From positions 62,001 through 126,000 of the forward strand of contig JAPFBL010000313.1 of assembly GCA_026182355.1 (NCBI GenBank): a stretch of 64,000 nucleotides of DNA. The letters run 5' to 3'. The notes beneath the pieces are model-generated. The model ran no database searches. It had not been told where the DNA came from and saw only the letters and a list, made by a program, of their open reading frames with translations. Within the stretch, counting starts at the first letter, position 1. The number at the start of each line of letters is the position of its first letter. This stretch comes from Hermatobates lingyangjiaoensis (Eukaryota > Arthropoda > Insecta > Hemiptera > Hermatobatidae). This document shows positions 46,574 to 55,500 of this stretch, piece after piece. Made by a program: the position numbers and the translations under genes.

Positions 46574-49500
46574 GTTTCACGATGAATCACAAACACAGAA
46601 CTATGGAAAAAACACACTTACTGTCTCTAATTTTCGGTTAAACCGTCACCAGGAGAGTTGAGATAGAGACACCAAGCGCACTTGTGAAGCGACGGTTGGA
46701 GACCACCGTCTCCAACAGATATACTTATCTCAACTCTTCTGATGTTCACTGATAAAACGAAATACGATCCAAACTGGACACAATACGAGTTCGAGATTAA
46801 CAAAGAGCAACACACAAAGTAGGGAAACACACTTACAGACTCAAATTTTCGGGTAATCCGTCTTCAGGAGAAAAGAGAATGGGAGACCAAGCACGTTGTA
46901 GACGCAACGTCAAGTAACGGTAAGTAACGGTTACTTGCCGTTGCGTCTACAACGTGCTTGGTCTCCCATTCTCCTTTCTCCTGAAGACGGATTACCCGAA
47001 AATTTGAGTCTGTAAGTGTGTTTCCCTACTTAGTGTGTTGCTCTTTGTTAATCTCGAACTCGTATATATATATATATATATATATGAATTAAATACCACA
47101 ATAAACAAATATATATTAATTAAAATGCTCAAAGGCCTTTCATTTATTTTATTTTATATGTTTATTGTGGTTTTTAATTCATATATTATATCAAGAGTTA
47201 TTGTTGATTATTAATTTATATATATATATATATATATACCACAATTAAAAGAAACGGTCCAGCGGACTTTTTTAAATAAAATAAATTCAAAACGAAGGAA
47301 ACACACACCGGAAACGGGTCACCGCCCTGCCTTCTTGAGGGACTCTTCGCTCTTCACACCTCCTGATGACGACGATGGTCGAAATATCGATGTGAGTTAT
47401 GTCTGTGTCTTTCTGTGTGTTTCCTTCGTTTTGAATTTATTTTATATATATATATATAACACTGCTTTCAAATATAATATTAATTAATATTCAAAATTTA
47501 AATGCTCAAAATAAACAACCATTTAATACAATTATCTAGTTAAAAATAAAATAATTTTAGAGACTATTTTTTTAAAATCAATATTTCAGAAAAACTTAAG
47601 TTACAAAAGATGAGTACAAGAAATTGTGATAAATTGAATAAATCCCCAAACATGTTAAAATGAACAGCAGTGTCAATATCGGAGCAATAGAGATAGGTTA
47701 TAGGATGCCTCAATTAAATTGCAGTTATTTAAAGAATCAGATAGTCAAAAGCATGAATCAATAAGGTTTGCAAAATCGAAGAAGGTTTGAAAACTCATCA
47801 GCTTTTTAGATTATTTCAATATATATATGAAGAATTACAGAAGGAACATTGGACTATAAAAGAGGAAAAGTACTTTTTATTCTTCACCGCCAATATTACT
47901 TGAATTAGAAGCTGTTAATAATAAGTCTTTGATGTTAATAGTTTATAGATTCCAAAATACATACGCATATATTTTTATACGTCACACTAACATGCTCTGG
48001 GAAAGCTTGAGGTGGAATGGCTCCTGATTTTTCAAGTTCTTGCTTCCAGTACCAGGATGGCTTATAAAGAAGAGAAGTAACTGTTCTCAGATCTTCCAGT
48101 TTTACGTCATGTTTAGGTTTCAGTTTCCTACGCTCCAGTTCTTGAATTTTCATTTCATAGAAGGATTTTGGTGGAGGCGGAGGAACTGGTTGAATTCTAG
48201 GACGTCCTTTAGCGAAAAGTTTGCGAGATGTAGTATAGATGATGCAGAGAAGAAGAAGTCCGAATGGTAGAAGAGAAAGAGCAATACGGCGAGAAGCTTC
48301 ATGTGGAACATACGACTCAAGAGGAATAGCAAAGTGCGAGTCTATAAGCACGCACTGAAGGAAAGCCCCTTCAGTAGAATAATTAGCAAAAAAAGATGGA
48401 CAATCTAAAGTGAATCCACAGCCAGTAACACTGGCTTTTAAAGGAACACGAAGCACCTGGCCAGAACCTCGAGCTGAAAAAGCAACAGTGATGGCTCGAC
48501 ACGAGTGATACTGGGAAGTGCAGCTGGCGGTGCAAGCAGGCTGGACACAGACTGGAGGCGGTGGGAGGACGAGGCAGTCGCCGGGCAGGGCGCGGGCGAG
48601 GGCCACCTGGAGCGCCGGCTCGAGCACCATGACCGCCGAGACCAGGGACCCCGCCACCAGCAATGCTCCCGCCGCCGCGCACACCCGCACCTCCACGTCA
48701 CCTGGCTCCATTTGCCACCCGCCAATCTCATAACCCAACAATTAGTATAAAAGCCCTACATTCCACTCACCTTCCACATTTTACCCTAATTAGCCAACAG
48801 CCTTGATTTTAGTATGATTTTTTAATAAACTGACTCACCTCTAATCCCAATTATAAGAGCAGAACAAATTGTTTTCAACCTCCTACCTTTGCAGATAAAT
48901 TTCAGCTTTCCTATTTTAAGAAAATGAGAAGCTTTAACAATTTAAACTTCACTTTAACAATGTACTCTTCTAAGAATAAGAACTAAAAACTGTAAACCAT
49001 ACTGAAACAGAATGAAAATAAATCACTAAAAATTCACAAATATCGGAAAAATATAAAAATTAAATAATAATAAAACCAAGTTAAATATTATCATTTAAGG
49101 CTTTAAAAGTTAATAAATATTCATATTAATGATTCGGAAACTGTATTTCATTTATATTTTTCGTTACCATTATATTTCTGTTAATAATTTAGACAACTTA
49201 CAGTGACATTTTTAATAAATATTGTCGTTTTTGGAAGCAAAATGTCGCACCAGATAGTTCAAATCAAATATTGAGCGATTCAGAGATTGAAAAACTAAAA
49301 GATGGAGAATGGAGACAGATAAGGCCCAGTGCTTGTGTGTTTGTCGTTAGTGCCAAAGATTAGAGGGGCATGTCCCCCGTAAGACTGTAGATTTTTAATG
49401 AAAGAGAAGACCTTGAGTACACTGGATATAAACGACTTAAATACCATTAATTTTTTTTTTTTTTAGTTGTAATCAATAAAAAGAAGGGTTCATTGCTAAA

Positions 49501-52500
49501 AAAAATTAATTAGTATTTCTTACCCTTGATCATACAAAGTACAATAAGGTACAGACAGAGTTCTCAGAAAACACCAGACATCTGCGTAGTTCCAGTCCAG
49601 TAAAGGACTGACCCTCATTACTTGTGGCCAGCCGGTATCCGTCATCTGTGAACAGAGAAGTCCCATCAGTCTTATGTCATTGATGTCACTGCAAACTTGA
49701 GTCATACAAAGTATATATCGGAATTCACAAAGAACTTTTTATTCGGAAAACAATAATGATGAAGTTATATATTATTGAGTTATTAAGAGGGCGAGGGGAG
49801 TATTTTCTTCTAGAACCCCTTCATGAGACTTTAAAGTAGTCTTACTCCTGCAGTCTTATAATCAAATTAGAAACATCTTAAAGTTTTGACAGAGTATGAT
49901 AATTAGAAACGACTTATCATTATGATCCCTTGTATCAGTACTAAATTAGATTGTAGAAAGCAGAATATGCCCAAATAATTAATTTATAAAACCTCGAAAT
50001 GACCAATTTAAAAATTTTTATCAGGAAAAGCCTTGAATCACCTAAAAAAAACTTTAAAGAGTACATTATTCTAAACAATGTTCGTTTCAGTCAGGGAGTA
50101 TAATCCTTCTTGTCTTATTTGTAAGACAAAAATGATAATTAAAAGTGATTAAAGACTAAACATTCTGAGGTAAAATGGATAAACAAACAAAAGTCTCCAC
50201 ACAAATGAAGTTTTATTGAACAACAACAACGGTTTCGAACACTTTGAGTTCATCATCAGGAAGACACCAAGTTTGTGGTGCTGAAGGGTTGGTCCAGTAA
50301 AAACGACTAGTAGTTTTCACTAGACCAAGAAGTGTTTTCACTGGACCAACCCTTCAGCACCACATCCTTGCTGTCTTCCTGATCATGAACACAAAGTGTT
50401 CGAAACGCGTTGTTGTTGTTGAATAAAACTTCATTTGTGTGGAGCCTTTTGTTTGTTTATCCATTTTACCTAAGAATGAGTAAATACCACACAATTACGG
50501 ATTGCACAACTAATGACTTAAAGACTAAACATTAAAGCAGTATAAACAAAGATAAAACTCTTTCTGAAAGAAGTTCACATTTCACCACAAACATAGAAAT
50601 AATTAGTTTTAATAGTGTTTCTACAGAAAATGTGTCATTTGCTCTTTACTGAGCCTTCATTTTTTGACTTTGGTCCACATTACTATTTCTTAAAGAAATA
50701 TTCCTAAGGACGCAGTTTAATGAATCAGATTTGTAAATAGATTTCTTCGCAGCCTTTAAGTACACCGCTTATCTAATTTCATAGACTGAGGAGAAAGACA
50801 TTCGATGTAGGATACCTGGAAGGAAGAGAGTCCACTAGAGTTGGGGTCTGTTCTACGAGTCCCCATCAAAACTGCTTTCCAGTCCTTATTTTCTTTAATT
50901 ACCTGCTCCAGAGCAGGTTTGATTGGGCCTTCTACCACCTTCAAGTCAAGAAGATACCTTTCAAAACAAATACAATCATGAAAATCCTTTATTACAGAGT
51001 ATTATCATTACATGCATGATATTTATTATATCCGATAAAAAAAAAAACCTAAACAATTATCAATTACTAATAAACATCGAACATTATCTTAAGCACTTTT
51101 CTAAAATGGAGGTTTGAAATTTTAAAAAAAAATAATAAACTAAAAAGATAGAGACCTCATCCAAGCAAAACTCAGTTCGAAGATATTCTGAATTTCTAAT
51201 AGTTTTAATTGTTTCAAGTGTAAGTCTTAAACAATCCCAAAAAAAAAGGAAATTGTATCAAGGGAAAGCAAAAAATTGAAAGTTAGACAAAAATATAAAA
51301 ATATATAAGAATAAAATTGTTTTGAATAAAAATAGAACGAGGCTAATCCTCTATTTAGAGTGCGGTGACCTCTTAGAGTCCAAGACAATTGAAATATACG
51401 AAAGCATCACCGTCTTGCATAATATTCATGTCCAATTAGTCACTTCCAAAGACTGCTCCAGTCTATCCTAGATAACTGTCTATATTTGTCTATCCAATTG
51501 AACGCACTGCTGTCTTTGTATGCTTCTCCTATATTCTGGTTAAGAAACCCGAAGTTAATTAGTAACTTCTTCCATATTGATCCCAGTTTTGACGTTTTTT
51601 CCTCCTTTTTTATAACGTGGAGAATATAGTATTAACCTAACCAACGACCAACGAGATTTTCCGTGCATTGATGCACGTTGGGGTCAGGCAGTTCCAAGCC
51701 AGAGGCTTTCACCTGCTTGTCTGTTTGTTCTACTTTAATTGTTTAGGTCTGTCGGGTAGGTCGGTATGTTAGTTTTTGTCCTGTCTTTGGTGAGTATGTT
51801 TCGTGGTCGTATGGTCTTTCAGTCTAAAGTCGTCAGTTATCATTAATTTGGTGATCTGATTAGTCGGAGAGGGATTGGTTTCAGGGAATTTGAGGTAAAA
51901 GTGTTCTTACTAGCAGGTTAGGGTGTAAGGGAAGTTTTCTGTTACCAAAAATGTGAGGAAGAAGATGAAACCTCCGTCTACTATGTGGCTGAATGCCCTG
52001 CATATAGTCTCCTTAGACTTCATACTTTAGGTTCTAGTACCATAAATATAGATAAGCTAAGGGAAATGGAATGGAGAAACCTTCTGATCTACATAGAAAG
52101 ATCAGGAAGATTCTCCTCGGAGTTGGATCCGGGATACATGGGGAAGGCAAAAAGGGTCCACTTGGCTGGCCTATTTGCCAGATCTTGTTCTTCCCGCCTT
52201 ACTACTACTACTACTATCTACATTATTCAAATATTGTTAGAATTTAATCCCAGCACCGATCTTGTATTCAGAGTATTTTTAAAAATCAGATCGACGAAAG
52301 ACCTAAGTAAACTACCAGTACTGATGGTGTTTGGTATTTTGTATTTAGAACACCTACACGGCTCTACATGTTCCATTCAACATTTGGGTTCAAAAAATGT
52401 CGGCAGGTCAAAAAAAAATAAGTATAATCATTAAGATAACAACTAGTGTATCATACATTTGACACTGATCGATATTTAATAACTAACATGGACAGCAATC

Positions 52501-55500
52501 TAACTTCAAATTAATCCAAGTATAATATATTTTAAAAAAAAACTTATCGAATAAACGAGGAGTAAGTGCATGCACCTATCTGCGGTTTCTTTGATGAAAT
52601 CTTCGACTTGGTGGAATGGATCCTTTCCTCTGATGTACAAGGCTTGGATGCTGGTCGGCTTTCTATCTTCCCTTCCAAGCAAGTACGAATGGACTAAGTG
52701 AAGCAGAGCAGTGCAATCTTTGCCTCCGTTGAAACAAAGGAAAACTTCCTTTTCGGAGTATTTCTTGTAACACTGGTCTAGAACCTAATATAAAAAAAAA
52801 AAAAGATAAAACAGTCGTTCTTCTTTTAACTCTATTGACTACTATGACTGAGGTAATCAAATCTAAGGTTTAAAACACAACGTTCGTTAGTTATAGAAAC
52901 ATCGTCAAAAAATATATCATGTTGTATCCATTTAAGATTTGTTTACAAAAGAAACTGTATCTTCATTTAATAAATTTCTGAGAAATGGTTCATATGTTAG
53001 ATATACAGTCAAAAGATGCTTTAGAGTTTACTGTGTGAAAATTAACATTAGTTAATAGTGTAATACGTAATAACGTTTGTTAAATAACGTCAATTATGTA
53101 ACTAATTATTAACAAGGATTACATGATTAATATCAACTTGAATAACTAACAGCAGTGTTTTTTTTAGTCAAATCAAGAAAGTTTTAACATAACTTCAATA
53201 ATTACACTTATCAATAATTCTAAGGTAAAATGGATAAACAAACAAAAGTCTCCACACAAATGAAGTTTTATTCAACAGCAACAACGCGTTTCGAACACTT
53301 TGTGTTCATCATCAGAAAGACACTATAATACAAATTATATCTAATCAGTTACAATTAGTATTGTTAATAGTAGAAGTGTGTTAATAAATAGTACGTTAAT
53401 TAGTATAAATTATAGTATGTATTAATAATTTGTATTATAGTGTCTTCCTGATGATGAACACAAAGTGTTCGAAACGCGTTGTTGCTGTTGAATAAAACTT
53501 CATTTCTGTGGAGACTTTTGTTTGATTTTCTATTTTACCTCAAAATGAATAAATACCACACAATTACGGATTGCACAACTAATTACTTATCAATAAGTAA
53601 TTTCAACAATTTGGAGTAGCCTACCCTCAACTTTACTATAAGTAATCATAATATCTACTTGATTGATGATCAATTGAGTTTATTTTATTGTTTATAGTAC
53701 AAGAGATGCTAATTTTAAGCTGATTCTGCGGTGATTCGATGACACTGATATTTTTTTCTGATACTTTTCAGAATCATGTCATCAACTGAATATGACGATC
53801 TGATGACTTCTAAGTTATACAGTATTTCAGACAATGCAAAGCGACAAGACCATACGACCACGAGTACGACTTCTTCCCCTAACAGACTAACATCCCCTAT
53901 TCCTATGCTTAACAATTTTTGGTAACCCTTAACAAAAACTACCCTTATCATTCTCATCTGGAACTAGGAGTTCCAGTAGGCCTCTAGTCCAGAACTCCTA
54001 ATTACGACATGCACTGATGTGCATCGAAATATTCGTTGGTCGTTGGAGATTCACTTGCTTTGAAGATAAGGATTTTTCTTACAAATGTAAATTCGGAGAA
54101 ATAAGTTTTTTAAGTCGTTGTATCCACCTTTAACGTGGTTTCTTCTCCACCCATTCTTCCATTTTTCCAATCTATCCCAAACTGTTCACGGTCTCCTTCC
54201 CCTGTATTCCCCTGTTTACAGGTTCACAAATGATTATTTTTACTGGTTTCATTATTAATTTTGTCTCACCAGTAGACTAAACTGTAGTCCTTTTCTTGAA
54301 ATTAAGAAGATTTCTAACCACGTGATAATTTCTAATACTAATCCATTTAGTATTAGAGCTACTAATTTATTTAGTAGCTACTAAAGTATACTAAACTTTA
54401 CTCTAAATAAACGCATTATCAGAAATAATTAACAATAAATTTAATTAATTAATTTACTTTAATGTGGCTACTACGAACCACCGATTCGATAAAATCAATT
54501 AATTAATTACCTAATAATTAAATAGTAATAAAAAAGGGAGAGAAGTATGTTCGTTCTGAATATGATTTATGAGGAAAAGTTTTAAAAATTCTAGATTCAA
54601 AAGTTAAACTTGGTAGAATGTCTATCGGAGTAGGAAAAATCAATTCCCATTTTGTTATAAACTAAACAAAGTATTTTTGGACTATACAGAGCCCAAAAAC
54701 GGTAGAGTTCATTTCTACACCAAGAGCTACATCTATTCAATATCTATCCAAATTTACTAAAATCCTTCAAATGGAGCTACATGTAGAAGGATATCAAAAT
54801 GTTGGATACATGCCAACATATAGCCATACTTTGCAAAAAGAAATACTAAAAATAGATTCAGGGAACCTGAAAACGTGTCAATGTATTAACACCCAAAAAT
54901 CAACGTTTTTTCAAATCATTTTTACTTTACTTATACTTAAAAAAAGACGGTCCAGGTGGAAGTAAAAGTTGGAAGCAACATAGCAGAAAAACAATAGCGG
55001 AAGAATATAGTGTACAACAAACAAATCACCGAGATCAAAGGTTGACGACACAAGGTTATATGACCATGGCTATCAACTTCACCATGTACGTCATAGAAAC
55101 TATGAAGCTGCCAAGAAATTCGAAGTTCAATCATTTACTTATACCAATGTAACGAAAGGGTTTCATAACAAACAAGTGAAATAAAAATCAACATATAAAT
55201 AACATACTAAGAAAATTTGCAATGATATAAGCAAACGTTTCTAATAAGAACCACTGAGATACTTTCGTCCAGGAAACCGGTTTTATATAATTGAATCTAC
55301 CCAACTTGCCGTAACACGGACGACAGCCGTATTATAAGTTTATAAACTTATCACGTCAAAAAGTTTATAAAATATATTTTTAGAAACAACACACGATAAA
55401 TAATTTTATTGAAGTAATATGAACAATTACCTCCATAGAACTTGTGACATACTTGTCTGCCATGGCCAAAGCGTGAAATGTATGAAAAGAACCTGCTTAC

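Noticed and set aside
48383..48750. Several long open frames on both strands over the TipE-like 5' half
   Set aside because: This stretch is GC-rich, so stops are rare in every frame; only the frame with the conserved Cys pattern and membrane segments is supported.
52663..52860. 65-codon minus-strand frame as a gene
   Set aside because: It overlaps the FNGGKDC exon of FAD synthase in the wrong frame.
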